Notes: generated from the letters alone by a model not told the origin. DNA of 64,000 nt from Ophioderma brevispina (GCA_023653785.1 JAMKCH010019835.1:248001-312000); one strand, 5' to 3'; counted from the first letter of the stretch, positions 22,255 through 34,654 are shown. Program-made: numbers and translations.

Positions 22255-25200
22255 GCAGAGTGTCACCGTGAAAGAAAAGGCAAGGGACCATCCCCAAAGA
22301 AAAGGTGTGCTGGAGACCTGGCGAATCCCAGCTAATATTTAGCTAATTGACAAAGCTGAATGGTTACAATGTAGAACCGGGTTAAAAGCCCGGATCTGAA
22401 GTCTGTGCTTACTGAGTCAACATTATTTCTCTACCCAATTCGGATGATGGGTTAGGTCCTACAGCCTACTGGACGGTCCTACCCTGATATTTACAAAAGT
22501 GCAGGACAACTTTGTTAAAACATAATGCTGCTTTCACCATCGGAACATAAAACGTCAGGACATTATCAATAACAGGTCAAGAAGAACTGGTAATAAAACA
22601 CAACTGTATATGATATTGAGTCATCTGCATGCAAGAACACTGCATTGTGCACAGCGAGCCTCTAATACAGGAGAAGAATATCCAGGGCTATGCACTTATT
22701 ACGCCTCGCCTGGAAGGACAAGAAAAATCCAGCTACAGGAGGGTGTGGGGTTTTTTTCTCATCAAAGGCTCTCAAGTAACGTGCCAGCCTTGTCAACTGC
22801 AATGAGCAGTGCGGATTTAAGAAAAAAGGGACCTGTCAGCCAGCTTAGTGTTGCGAAGAGTGACGCAATATTCCACTATAGTGCGAATAGGGGTGTCTGA
22901 GGGGCCCTGGAGAGCCAATATTTAAGGGGCCCTGTCAGCAGCGGCTGGTACACTGCCTGATCTTAAATCCGCCACTGGTATGAGCGCCTCCTGAAGCTTA
23001 CACTGATGGTAATCTGAATAAAATCTTTGCTGCTTCATCAGATGAAACTGTCTCCCGCTTTTACCATGGACTGTACACTGCCACCGGTGCAGTTCCAGCC
23101 CTTAATCTTTGAGCATCCCTGGAGATTGCGGTGCTGGACTTGGGCCTAGGGACGCGCGTTCGCATGCCAGGAGGCGGGGGATGCGTGGGGAATCCAGAAA
23201 TGGTTTAGCCGTGTTGCCAATGGCAACAAAACCAAAATCAAGCAAGTAGAGTGTGGACACAGGGCCTCCGTCGCCCAATGGAGAACTTGTCAGCTGGACT
23301 ACATTCTGGTCAGGATTACGATTAATAACCAAGAGCCTAACAACAATACTTTTGAAGCTGGTAAGTCTAATCATAGAATTGTCTCTTGCAGTAGCAGGAT
23401 AAAGTTGCAGTCAGAGTTAACCCCCTCCCAGAGATTCCCATGAAAACAATGACGAGAGGAAAGGTAGTGGAGATTTACAAGCTCGCGACCATAACTGCAG
23501 CAGTACAGAACAGGTTCAGCACTATTGTTGATGAGCTTGAAGCTTAGAACCCAGCACAGTATAAATTATTTGAAGCCGTCACTTCAGCCAACAAAGAGAT
23601 TGCACATGGAGATGCGACCTAGAAGAAAGAAGAAGACTACTGCTTTGCCTCAAATGAAAAAGTCATCAAAAGCCAGAGAAAAACTGAAGTCTGCAGTCAA
23701 GAAGCCCCACTGTAAATACTCCAAGAAGCTCCAAGCAGAACCTATGCTTACACCGTGGGGCTTGAGGAGCATGTGAAGTCAAAGGCTGAAGCACTTGACA
23801 CCCTACATCTCAAATACAAGCATGCTGCTGCCTGGTAGGCATGATCGAGGGAGCGGACTGATAAGAAAGCTACCCTACCTATAAGAATTAAAGGTGAAAA
23901 AATGAAGAGTGTCTCGGACAAATGGTTTCAGCACGTATTTTTTTTTTTTGTTCTCTACGTGGCAAACCAATTCAGATAACCAATAACCTTGAGAACCGTT
24001 CTTCAATCACAGGATAGCAGATGCCTTTCCTATCAGACTGGACATTTCACTATAGAGGAGCTTTAGAACTGCCTGAAGAAACTTAACAACACCAAGACGC
24101 CTGGTCCCGACAACATTCCTGCAGTAATCTGGAAGAATCCACTTTTTCATGATCAACTGTTGGAGTTTTGTAACAACACCTACTGGGAAACAAACCAGCT
24201 GCCTTATTAGATTTAAATCGTTATCATACCTCTACCAAACAAAGGGCCCTCCAACAACCACCAAAAAATACAGAGGAATCTCACTGTCACCACTGGGGGC
24301 CTGTAAGATCTACAATTCAATGATGCCGCAAAAGAATCGTTTATCGCATAGATCCCATTCTCAGACGAAACCAGAATGGTGTTCGTAAAGGCAGATCAAC
24401 ATTAGCTCAGATACTTGCCCTCAGAAGGATCATAGAAGAGTTGATAATTTCCAAGAGAAAATTAGGTCAATTGTGTTTGTAGACTTTTCCAAGGCTTTGA
24501 CAGTGTTAACAGAGATGTAAATGCTGCATATTCTACCAACTATGGTGTCCCAGACGAGAATGTCAAAGCAATTGCCATCATGTATGATAACCCATCTAGC
24601 TTTGTGCAGACCATGGATAGGCCCACAAAGGAGTTCCTAACAACTACTGGAATCCTCTAAGGAGATACTCTTGCTCCCTATCTCTTTGTAATCTTGCTCC
24701 CTATCTCTTTGTAATCATGGTTGATTACATCCTCAGACAATCTTGCCATCATGAACGACAAGGGACTCACCATCAAACCCAAATGTTCTGGACGTCACCA
24801 AAGGCAGCATCTCACAGACCTTGACTATGCAGATGATCCAGCTCTAACAGCCGATCTGATAATGTGGTGCACAAGATCTACTAACATTACTTGAGAATGC
24901 TGCAGACAAAGTCGGCCTACATCTATATAAATGCCAAGAAGACGGAATATATGACCATCAATGAGGAAGATAATCATCAATCTATCTGCACTACAGACGG
25001 TATCCAAATTAAAGAGGTCAGGGACTTCAAGTACCTGGGTCCTATGTTGCCGACAGCAAGAAAGACTTCGTGTCACGCAAAGGAAAAGCTTAGAATGCCT
25101 GCAATAAACTACACCACCTATGGCAATCTGGTATCTCCAATTCAACCAAGCTGAAGTTCTTTAGAGCCTGTGAAGAGAGTATCCTGTTACTGGATGGATA

Positions 25201-25640
25201 CTGATGGATCTGAGACCCGGACAATGAAGAAAGAGCTACAGGATAAACTGGATGGCACCTACATTCTTATGAGGGTGCAAAACACATCCTGGCGTGAGCA
25301 CATGACTAAAGCACAGATGTTTGGAGATATCCCTCCAATCTCATCTTCTGTTACCCAACGCCAGCATGATTTGCCGGTCACTGTTATCGTGCGATTGATC
25401 AAGTAATCTCGGACATCACATGTTCGAGGTTACCATGCCCAAACAGATTGCTCGAGACATGCAGCAGGATCCATCTGCCATCCCCAACTTAATGACGGAC
25501 AGGGACATTTGGCGCACATGGTGAACAGCATTTCGGCTGGGCCGATAGAGATGGGATATTGGGTTCAATCTTGAAAGGAGTTGGAAACATAGGCGACAGC
25601 ATAACAGGAAACCTACTATACATCAAATTATTAAAACACC
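22255..25640 (+). pseudogene. Decayed RTE-type LINE between the two arms
   Basis: This is a heavily mutated retrotransposon polyprotein on the plus strand. The endonuclease start shows as TIGT-NVRTL-near 22535, followed by a GVGF motif near 22740. The endonuclease C-terminal LDYILV motif is near 23300. RT motifs follow: GPDNIPAVIWK near 24105, YRGISLSPL near 24270, NQNGVRKGRSTLAQILALRR near 24370, VFVDFSKA near 24475, GDTLAPYLFVI near 24665, and LDYADDPALTAD near 24825. After that come KTEYMTI and DFKYLG near 24940-25030 and FFRACEESI near 25155. Many stops, frameshifts and a duplicated CTTGCTCCCTATCTCTTTGT block mean no intact frame remains. Motif order and spacing fit the RTE clade. Confidence 0.8.
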
Positions 25641-25659
25641 CAGAGCTATATGGCTCTCC

Positions 25660-26630
25660 TAGGTCCAGATTTTAGTGGTCTGGTGCATTAGGATGAATAT
25701 CTGATTAGGAAGGGAGCATTGAGCATTTTGCTCATAAAGGCCAGATATCGGGCCGGCGAAGTATATGTTAAAAATAGTGGCCATTTTGAAATTAACGATG
25801 CTGTTCAGAAGGAAACAATCCGTGACTCTCTGATGCAATAGATTTTTTCCTTAACATCACAAACATTGTGATTGCCACCAAATGGAGCATTATAGGTTGC
25901 CAGAAGTTCAGATGATATGAGCGAAAGTATATTATGAAAAATGACAGCACTTTTGAAATTAAAGATGGCCGCCAAAAGGAAACATTGGCAACTTCTGGAT
26001 GTAATATATGTGTTCCTTGACATCACAACATGGGTATTGTCACAAGTGGAGCTTCAGTGTCAGAAGTCCAGGTATTGGGGAGAAGTATATGTTAAATGCG
26101 GCCATTTTGAAATTCAAAATGCCGGCAAGAGGAAACAATCTGTGATTTTTTGGATGTAGTATTTGAATTCACTGACATCACAAACAGGGTTTTGCCACCG
26201 TTGAGCCTCATATGGTGATCAGAAGTGCAGATAGAGCAGCAAATAGTTTAAAATGGCGGCCATTTTGAAATTCAGCTGTCCGCCTGAAGGAAACAATCCG
26301 CGACTTTCTGAATGTGATATTTGGGTCCTTGATTATCAACAGGCCTGGGTATTGCCACCAATTTGACTTCTGTGTTGCTAAGAGTCCAGAGATAGAGCAA
26401 CAATATGTTGCAATGCAGCCATTTTGAAAACAAGATGGCGGGGGCAAACGGAAGGGAAAAAAAATGGTAAACAATTTGATTTGGCTTCCTGGGACCATCT
26501 ATCTATCATTTTAAGACCAAAGTCCAAATGTAGCAAAAAAAAGCCAACAAATCTCAAAACATCAACACACCGCCCCATACTCATGTTTGGTTTGGTCAAA
26601 ATACACCCATTATCTACCATGAACCGTCTT
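25660..26630. repeat. Right arm of tandem-repeat foldback composite
   Basis: Five units are anchored by CCATTTTGAA (or CACTTTTGAA) at 25781, 25948, 26102, 26260 and 26419, a spacing of 154-167 bp. Each carries GGAAACAATCYGTGACTTTC, a TGACATCACAAACAT-like block and TATTGCCACCAAATGGAGC. The outer end (26440-26630) has AACGGAAGGG, TGGTAAACAATTTGATTT and GCCAACAAATCTCAAAAC, the inverse of the left outer arm. The whole composite therefore has inverted terminal arms of roughly 0.8-1.0 kb. Confidence 0.75.
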
Positions 26631-26674
26631 AATTTTTCTATCTGGATCCTTTCTTTAAGTATACTGGAAAAGAT

Positions 26675-26745
26675 ACGATTGGTTTTCCGCTCTATCCACG
26701 GATTCGCAGTAAAATTGACACGGTCCGTTCAGCGAACTATTTACT
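26675..26745 (+). repeat. Family E fragment
   Basis: GCTCTATCCACGGATT followed by CGTTCAGCGAA matches 8527-8566. It is a short isolated piece between the preceding composite and the larger family E element that follows. Confidence 0.5.
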
Positions 26746-27542
26746 AATACGTTGTATTTCTCAGCTCTCCCGCAGCGGGTGATTGAAATGAACACATCCG
26801 AATTGACTCGTGTGGTATATGGACACTACAATGATGAAACTTGATTCTCGGTAAAAGGCCGAAGTTAATACTACACCCCCCCCTGGATGAGTATAAAAAA
26901 ACGTATTGACCTGATTGTGTCCGCCATTTTGACTTTTTAATAAATAATTATTCTAACATATGTGGTATCACCGGAAGGAAAGCCTATTTCAATTATCTTC
27001 ATTTGCTGCAAAGATTATTCCAATCGGATAAGAATAGGCCGAACTACAGTCTTTTTGAATTCAAGTAGTCAGGCTTTTAACCGTATCCACGGAATTCCCA
27101 TTTGAATGCACGGCGGCAACTAAGCAAATGATACCCAAATTTGATAAGGGTTGTTTTATTTTTAAGTCAAATTAAAGTGGTTATCTTAAAGTGTAAAGGC
27201 CAGTGATAATGGTAGTTTTATTGAAAACAATTTTTTTTCACAGGGTGGCCATATTGTGGTCTACAAATATAGACAATACTTTTACTTTAAACCTCAAATG
27301 TTGTCACCGATGTCTGTTCCAACATATGGTCTATGATTCATTCAAATCCTCCGGAACGGATACATGTACAAGTTAATTTATTTTCAAATGATTTTATGAG
27401 TGATGAGGACGTAGTTTTAACGTTAAGGGGCATCGATGGCAAATTGTGACTGGATTCTGTGGGGTTAAATAGCGGTCACATTTATTCTGCAGTTAGTCAA
27501 TTATAGAGGGAGGAGCTGGGATCCAGGTCAATCACATCGTTT

Positions 27543-28286
27543 ACCCCCTCACTACAGAAAAGGTTTGGACACATTTGGAGTTAGTATGGACCCTTTACAT
27601 CAATTGCTAGGTAGGTTGTAGTAATCTCAACTTGTTGGTATCACAATTTGAAAATGCTCATCAGGTGAATTGAATGTATTGCATTATTGTCGCCTAGTCT
27701 TAAAATGAAAGAGTTGTCATCTAGCTTAATGGGTCAAAAAGAAGGAATAGTTTGTACCATCTGCAATGGACATAGGTCCATTTATGGGATAAAATAGGTA
27801 TAGGTCAATAATCCATTGCATGTTGACTCTTCTTTCTTTGGAACCCTTATATAGTTAAGTAGCATATATTTAAACATAATAAAAAAAACTATACCTTTTA
27901 GGAGTCATCTTTACCTCAGGCAATAATTTGCAAGTTTTATTTTTTAAAAATATATCAATTAACTTTTAAGTTGACCAATGTTACCAAATTGAGATTGACC
28001 TTTTTTTACCATTTTTGTCATTTTTACCCTAAACTCCAAAACCAATCAATGGTCGTAGGCGCGTACAAACTATACATTTTTGGGAATCCTTATGACTAGA
28101 AAGGACAATATGGAATACATTTCAACATGATTAGAGCATTTTCAAATTTGACCCTGTGTAAACTTAAATGGCCCCTATGAAAAAAGTGATACCACAAGTT
28201 GGAGAGTAATACTACCAGCCTGATGTAGAGGGTCCATATTAACTATATACCAAAGGTGTTAAACCCTTTTCTGTAGTGGAGGGGGT
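27543..28286. mobile_element. Nested inverted-repeat element (second level)
   Basis: The ends are ACCCCCTCACTACAGAAAAG at 27543 and the inverse CTTTTCTGTAGTGGAGGGGG ending near 28286. Inverted similarity runs about 110 bp on each side (TTAGTATGGACCCTTTACATC versus its inverse, and ACTTGTTGGTATCAC versus its inverse). The interior is AT-rich, with no coding frame. It lies inside the family E element. Confidence 0.7.
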
Positions 28287-28507
28287 TACGAATCCAATAA
28301 GGCCCTCTGATATTCTGCCCTGCTCAAATAAATAGCCCGATTTTCTTCCAGACACCGATTGCTTCGCTGAACGCCATTCATTTTAAGTGACTCAGTGGAC
28401 AGAGCGCAAACAGACTACTTGATTCAAACGACTTTATTTGTCGTCTGAATGATCTTTGCAGCCCAAATAAACATAATGAACTAGGCTATCAGATGATACC
28501 ACATATG

Positions 28508-28599
28508 TTAGACCAGAGAAGGATTACCCCATGAGAAGTCCTTGCATTTTTGCCATTTTTCGATATCGCTTACTGAAAAAAAAATCTTCTCTGGTTAGA
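28508..28599. mobile_element. 82-bp mini-MITE with 5-bp target duplication
   Basis: The element at 28513-28594 has ends CCAGAGAAGGATT and AATCTTCTCTGG, inverted with one gap. It is flanked on both sides by TTAGA (28508-28512 and 28595-28599). The other arm of the same family E element, read on the minus strand, has the uninterrupted ACATATGTTAGA, which is the empty site. A 5-bp duplication is not the TTAA or TA class, so a different transposase acted here. Confidence 0.7.
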
Positions 28600-28689
28600 C
28601 CATATATTACTGAAAAATTCAAAATGGCGGAAACAATAAGGGTCAAGTTTTTTTACATCACTGTATATTTGGTATAGTTTTATGTTTTA

Positions 28690-29645
28690 AATGCATTTTG
28701 GTACCACGAAAAGGCGTTGGACACCAAATATTTTGGCACATGGAAAGTCACATATATCTTATCAACATTTTGCCAATGTTCAGTTTGCCCAGAATCGTCG
28801 GAACCGGTCAGGTCCACGGTTTTTTGGGCGAGTTACGCGACATCGTCAAAATTGAATACAGTTAAGAACAACTGGTATATCACAAATTATTTAAGGAATA
28901 CAGTTTTCTGATATGCTAAGCAAAGAAAAAAATACTTATTTATTTCTTGACTCATTTCGCGCATCTAATATTTGTACAAGGTTCCACTTAAAATGGTTTA
29001 AATTTAAGCTTTCATTTGAAACTTCCCAAAGATTCGGCACTGGCGCTTAGCTTGTGAATGCGAGCTATACTAAGAAATCATGATCTTTGCAGGCACAAGC
29101 GTAACCCGATTACTTTCACACCGGTACCAAATTAACACTACTTGCATTAATTTAACACCACTGGATCAATAAGTGACCACACCCTCTGGTGTTAACACCA
29201 AACTTTGGTATAACATTTATATTTGTAACGTCTGACATTTAGTAGTAAATGTTCGACTTTGTTTTGTTTGCTTCCATCGCTTCTTCTATTGCTTACCTCG
29301 AACATTCATAAGCAGATCACCAAAATGCCCAAGTCAAAATGTGCGGCAGCAACAACGGGCGGTGTTAAATTCTAAATTTCAACACCAGAAACTAACACCC
29401 ACAGGTTTGACTGATTGGTGTACAATTGAACACCCCGGGTTTTGCAGTGTACTTTGTTAAATGAACAGCCCTTCATATGCATGGAGCGCTTAACTAGGCA
29501 TTCAATTTTTTCCCCGAACTTTCATCATCCATGTTGATCTGGCTAGAAAACCTACTGTTCATGCCATCTGTCCTTGCTCTTCTGTTTAAACTAATGTTAA
29601 TGTATAAACTATAATTATTTCTTTAAATAGAAAATTCCTACTTAG
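28690..29645. other. Non-coding stretch with AACACC-rich repeats
   Basis: Between 29100 and 29460 the motifs TTAACACC and GGTGTTAA occur several times in both orientations, ending at a GCAGTGTA. This could be a decayed inverted-repeat transposon, but I cannot define matching termini. No gene is called. Confidence 0.35.
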
Positions 29646-29649
29646 TTGA

Positions 29650-30070
29650 TAGACCAAGTTTTAAATCCGGTTGTGTCCCCCGCTTACGGGGGTGGCCGGA
29701 TTCACCTCACACTCAGCAATAATGCTGTGTGAGGATTTGTTAGAGCAAAAGAATAATTGACCGATGCCCTTCCTGACGCCAATCCACAGTTTTCGGCTCG
29801 CGGTGGGCCTAGCCTTTGGGTAGCCATGCCCACCATGCAAGGCAGCATGGCGGATGGTCACCATTAGCTCTCCAGAGCTGATGCCCTTGTAGGTAGATCT
29901 TCTTTTTCATTCTACCAGGGTAACCAGCTACCCTCCTCATCAGATTTCCTTAAAAACCTGATGGGGGGTGACGGTTTAACCGCCGCCAACTCGGCCCTGG
30001 ACAGGTAGTACTGGTTACCAGGATACCATTAGCAGGCCCTCCAAGGGAAACCTGACCTGACTGTAGAACA
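29650..30070 (-). repeat. Interspersed repeat family G, copy 2
   Basis: It is the reverse complement of 18525-18845, longer by a segment near 29790-29860. Landmarks are AAATCCGGTTGTGTCC, GGCCGGATTCACCTCACA, GCCCTTCCTGACG, GCTCTCCAGAGCTGATG and AACCAGCTACCCTCCTCATC. Confidence 0.7.
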
Positions 30071-30651
30071 TTCCTACTGGTCTTGTGTAAAAACTGTTAT
30101 TTTCGATATTATTCTGTAAGTTATTTCACTTCTATCACCAAAACAGGTCTGGGCTCCCGTATCTGGTTTGCATCGTCATAACGTTACGCCGACTCCAGTT
30201 TATATTTCGATCCTAATGTCTTGCACTGCTTTCTGCTCTTTTTAATTCCCTACTATAGCTGTATGGTTGTGGTGAAATTGTATATCCTGGAAAATCGAAA
30301 TCTGACTCATGAATTTGGCACCATAAATTGAGTTGCATTTACAATGCAATGTCATAAACATATTTTTGAATTAACACAAGTATTACCATTCTGATTTCAA
30401 GAGAAAGTATCTTGACACATGAAGGTTCAAAAATAATCAACATCATGTGCGGTTGAATTCGATTATCTTATCAATACCATCACTCTAAATTAAATTGATC
30501 TTAACTTAAAATTCCTCATCACAAAATAGCATTTAGGATCACCTGAGGGTTGGATGTATTAGAAAGTGTAATTTTCGGTGAGAAGGTTTCCTGGTTCTGT
30601 CAAGACACAATGCATTGTTTGTAAATTTTCAAAAGGGGGGAGAACAACATG

Positions 30652-30725
30652 GTGAGAGAGAGAGGAGAGAGAGAGAGAGAGGGGGGGGAGAGAGAGGGGG
30701 AGAGAGAGATGGAGAGAGGGAGCGA
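30652..30725. repeat. (GA)n microsatellite
   Basis: An almost pure purine GAGAGAG tract with short G runs. It can form triplex structures (known property). Arg/Glu-rich and Ser/Leu-rich open frames over it are artefacts. Confidence 0.9.
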
Positions 30726-33700
30726 GTAGATAGAAACGGATGTAGAGAGAAATGGATGAACGAGGGAAAGACATGCAGAGAAGAAATGCGGAAATTCAAC
30801 TCAGTATAAAAATAAACTCGAAATCAAGATCAAAATTTTAAATCCAACTAATAAACAAAGCCATACTGCTTGAAAGGAGATATACCACAGGAGCGAAAAG
30901 GTATACAGTATATTACCTGGGCAGGATTTAATAAACTCGGTGGACACTAGCCTGGCTGAACACTTAAGTGCCTAAGGTGCTTTCACTAGTTGGTGCCGGG
31001 GGGGGGGCGAGGGACGGAAACCACTTTCCCGATTGAATTGTTCAAAGGAAATCAACCAACGTTGACTGAGGGGTCATAAGACCAAGGCCAAGGTGCCAAT
31101 ATAAATGTACGCGGGTTTTCACGTGGGTTAAATGGAAATAAATAAAACTGGTATTAAACATGCCAAACTAACCGTGGTGGGCGTTTATTCGCCCGTTGTT
31201 GCACTAAGGGTTTACAGTCAAGTTGTACACAAAATTCCAAATGTCTTGACACGAGAAGTGGCTGTTTCAAATGATATTTTGCTTGCTTTATTCTCAAGTT
31301 TCCATATGGTAAGTTTCTGAAGAATCTGTGCGGGGCAATCAAGGACCTGACCGTTATAATGAGAGAGAAGGCGGTGACAGGTCAGTACTTGCGTTGATGT
31401 GGCTAGGTGATGAGTGCCAGGAGGAAATGTTACGTGACATTTATAATCAGTTTTAAAGCGACAAAAAAGCTTTTTTTGTAAAATAATATTTTGGTTAGAC
31501 ATGCTAAGGGTATAAGCATGTCAAAACATGCCAGGTGCATCCAAACAGCAATTTGGACAGTTAATTAAAACCTCAATCAAATGATAACACGCAAAGTGCA
31601 GGGTGGAAGCTAATGGATATAAATATATGAAATAAAGGTAAGAAAAACTTGCAAAAGTTAATTTGGTACCAATGACATAACATAAATCATAAAATACCAA
31701 TTTAGGCAATCAATTTTGAATTAAAGATAAACAAAGGAACTAGTAATGGTAATTAAAACGGGACAAACAGTTCATGGACTAATAGCTCAACTGAGATGGC
31801 TTGCAATTAATAATCACGGCAAGCACATGTGCTTAATCCATGGGAAAACATTTCATGGCCTTGTGTGTGCTGAACAACCAGTTTGTCTCTGCCACAGCTT
31901 TCTAATTTAACCCAAAATCATAGTTTAAATAATAGCACAATTCCTGCTAGCAATCCTACTCTAATGTTTAAGAGACGTTGGTTTCAAGTCTGGTAAAGCT
32001 ACTCTAACCAACAAAAGTATTAATTGCAAATCTTTATTGATAGTAGCACACTGTCTTGCAATTAATGGAATGAGTTTAATAATTGTGAAACACTAAGCAA
32101 TTAAATAAACAAGAATGGAAATGTATCACATGATTATGAACATTTCAATCATGTCAAATTGATGGGAAATAAATGACGTATTCAAATGTAAAATATCCCC
32201 ATGCATATAGTTAAGGGTTTTGGGCCTAACTGAAAGTTACAACAATTATTTGTCCATATTTTAGGCCTATATTTTTGGGGAAAATCACAAATAATTTGTC
32301 TTTTAGAATAAGAATTTAATCAGTAAAAATTACACCAATGTAATTTTGTATTCTAAGACATGCCTCAAGGCAAGGTGTCACAAAATAGTGCAAAAGCAAA
32401 ACATATAACCAATAGTATCCAAAAGATAAATTAATAATTGCATCGCCAGTGGGTTCGATTACCCGCTTGTCTCAGTGGTTCCTAAGACCACTCAATTTGC
32501 AACTCTCTTTGTCTAAAGCAATAAACATTTTGCTGGCCCAGCATGTCTCGTGCGCGCTCATGCGAAGGCCTACGTTTTAAGCTCATGAATTTTTTGAGTG
32601 GACCATGAAGCCAAATAAATAGTGAACTTAAAAGCTATATTTTCTCAATCATTATTGTTATAAAACATAGGTTATGGATACTTATATTCCAGTATAAAGA
32701 CAGGATGCACAATAAGTGTCACATGCCTTTTCAACCGTCTGTTACTCGGTTGAAATTGCCCCGAATGACATCGAGCGTTTTAACCAATTCCATCTATATA
32801 AGTATCATAAAATTAAGGGGGGGGGGGTTGATCTGCCTGTTTAGTAATACATATTTTTTGTGCACAGTAAATTAAATTAGTTTTGGATAACCAATTAAAG
32901 AACTTATATACCAACAATTGACTCAACATTGAATGATATAAGTTTTTGGAATTAACATAAGGGATCAGAAATGTAAAAGTGAATTCAATTTTCCAAAAAG
33001 TAGACAATAATTACTGTGACTTCCAAGAGAGCACAGTGTTGACCCAAAATTCTAGTCACATGCAGATCCAATGTGTTAGTACAGTAATACAACTCATATA
33101 ATACAAATAATATATAACATAAGATATCATGAACAAAGGTGTTAACTTTAACATAAGTCACACCCTGTTAGCCTACGAACACAATCAACTAAATCAGACC
33201 TCCAAAATGCCAAGAAGTGTGAGGATCAATTCAAAAATGTATGTAAAAAATGCTTCCACCATATCTTACAGATCTAAATCAATATATATGATTTTGTCCT
33301 AAAATGTTCATAACGGTTTCGGGTGTGAGAAAACATAAAGTGGTTTAAGATTATTCCAACCTAAAACAAGGAACATGTGATGAAACAATTAACCAAAAGT
33401 CATTAAAAATAATACTGGCTTTCAATTCATCTAAATTAGCGAGGCCACATTGCAAAAGATTTTGTGTTGGCTACAATAATTTTGGTTAAAAAGGATGTGT
33501 ATGACAAAAATTGGGCAAGTTCATAAAAAGTTTGACATACCTGTATAATGAGAGAGAGAGGTGACGGTCTCCTTGCTTGATGCTGGCTCAGGTGAGTAGT
33601 GCACCAAGCAAGGAAAGGTCACAGGATCTAGTGTTATAGGGCGGATGTGCATGATGAGGTTTTGTTTATGTTAATGAGGAAGGTGAAGAGGGGTAACGTT

Positions 33701-33770
33701 GTGCAGGCACGGGCATCTGTACCGCGGATGATTGTAAATTTCTGTGTGGCTGATGTGGCTAGTAATTGAG
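30726..33770. other. Non-coding stretch beyond the gypsy 3' end
   Basis: No gene is supported. A block starting ATAATGAGAGAGA occurs at about 31353 and again at about 33547, with loosely similar sequence for some 60 bp after it. These might be remnants of long terminal repeats or of a duplicated flank, but the match is too weak to call an LTR. A run of 13 G lies near 32816. Confidence 0.35.
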
Positions 33771-33790
33771 TCTACCACACTTTCCCCCGC
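33771..33790 (-). other. Probable polypurine tract and 3' LTR start
   Basis: Reading on the minus strand, GCGGGGGAAAG is followed directly by TGTGGTAG. In LTR retrotransposons the polypurine tract primes plus-strand DNA synthesis and sits immediately before the TG that opens the 3' LTR. Its position just after the end of the integrase tail frame supports this reading, but no LTR partner was found. Confidence 0.45.
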
Positions 33791-33834
33791 AGTAGCAAAA
33801 TGGCGTCCCGACATTTCATTGTTTACTTTTAGGC

Positions 33835-34335
33835 TTACGCACCACGAGCCATCTTCTTGATACACCCAATAATCGAGGATGCACAAGGTCCTTGCGCTTG
33901 GCTCTTCCATGGTAGCTTGGCACAAGGCGATGCAGCTGGTTGGTCTGTACTCACAGCATCAGAATGCACTGGAATCTCATCCTCATCACTGGAATCACTA
34001 GATGATTCCTGTTTCCTCAACGTCGGGAACGTCTAGATGGAGTAGGCTTTGCTGTAGAGGCTGGTGGATGGCTTGCATCCGCATCATTGCTCCTTCATCT
34101 AGTGGTAAATGGGTGCAAGGGAGGAGCAATATTTCGATGTAGGTGCGGATGCCCCCAGAAGAGTTTTCTGGTTGTACCTCATACACTGGAATGTCTTTGT
34201 TTGACACGGCCGTATTACAATGTGACCTCCTGCTCCCACGATCAGCAATCTTGCGCTTTCCTTGGATGCCAGTTTTCTTTACCAGGACACGATCCTTAGG
34301 CAGGAGTACATTTTCCCTTGTTTTAAGGTCGAGTG
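33835..34335 (-). pseudogene. Integrase C-terminal tail (gypsy)
   Basis: The minus strand reads DRVLVKKTGIQGKRKIADR near 34300-34240. After a frame change it gives DIPVYEVQPENSSGGIR and LLLPCTHLPL near 34200-34110, then an acidic SSDEDEIPVHSDAVSTDQ segment near 33990-33935. The first two blocks are typical of the C-terminal domain and end of Ty3/gypsy polyproteins (LVKKTG..KIAD, then PVY.V.PE and a RNLLLPC-like tail). At least two frameshifts break it. A diverged equivalent of the acidic tail lies on the plus strand at 40.5 kb. Confidence 0.65.
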
Positions 34336-34654
34336 ACGCTTACTGGCCTTTATTTGCCTTTTCTTGTGTCTATGCTTGGTCATAGGCATAGTCAAGCCTC
34401 TTCTGAGTTTGATCACATAGCTGGTTTGACTTCACTTGGGAGCGTCGTCAGTTGGTTTTAACCCAAAACCGAGGTCGAATAGGTAACGTGGGTGCCGACC
34501 CAACATGAGGGTTTTTTTTAGTTTAAAAAAAACCGGTGAGTAACACGTGGTGTCATGCCTATGGCATTATACGCATGCACCAATGGTCCCACATAGGTTT
34601 TCCAGTCAGTCTTCTGATCAGGTGTCAAAGTTCCAAGCATACCAAGATAGGAGA

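Larger units (their letters stand above)
26895..28660. mobile_element. Family E foldback element (outer level of nest)
   Basis: The left arm (about 26895-27135) and right arm (about 28348-28660, inverted) share TGATTGTGTCCGCCATTTTG-like, CATATGTGGTATCA, TTCAAGTAGTC and CAGCGAAGCAAT-like blocks. The middle piece 27165-27475 matches the reverse complement of 8567-8880. Roughly 0.8 kb of later insertions sits between the middle piece and the right arm, and a further 82-bp insertion lies within the right arm. No transposase frame is present. Confidence 0.65.

Noticed and set aside
29100..29460. AACACC-rich stretch as a DNA transposon
   Set aside because: Only one plausible terminus (GCAGTGTA) is visible; boundaries could not be matched.
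30559..30809. Arg/Glu-rich and Ser/Leu-rich open frames
   Set aside because: Produced by the GA microsatellite.
32455..32475. GGGTTCGATTACCC resembling a tRNA B box
   Set aside because: No A box at a suitable distance and the T stem does not pair properly.
31350..33610. Possible LTR pair starting ATAATGAGAGAGA
   Set aside because: Similarity is short, partly purine-repeat, and decays within about 60 bp; no TG...CA ends found.
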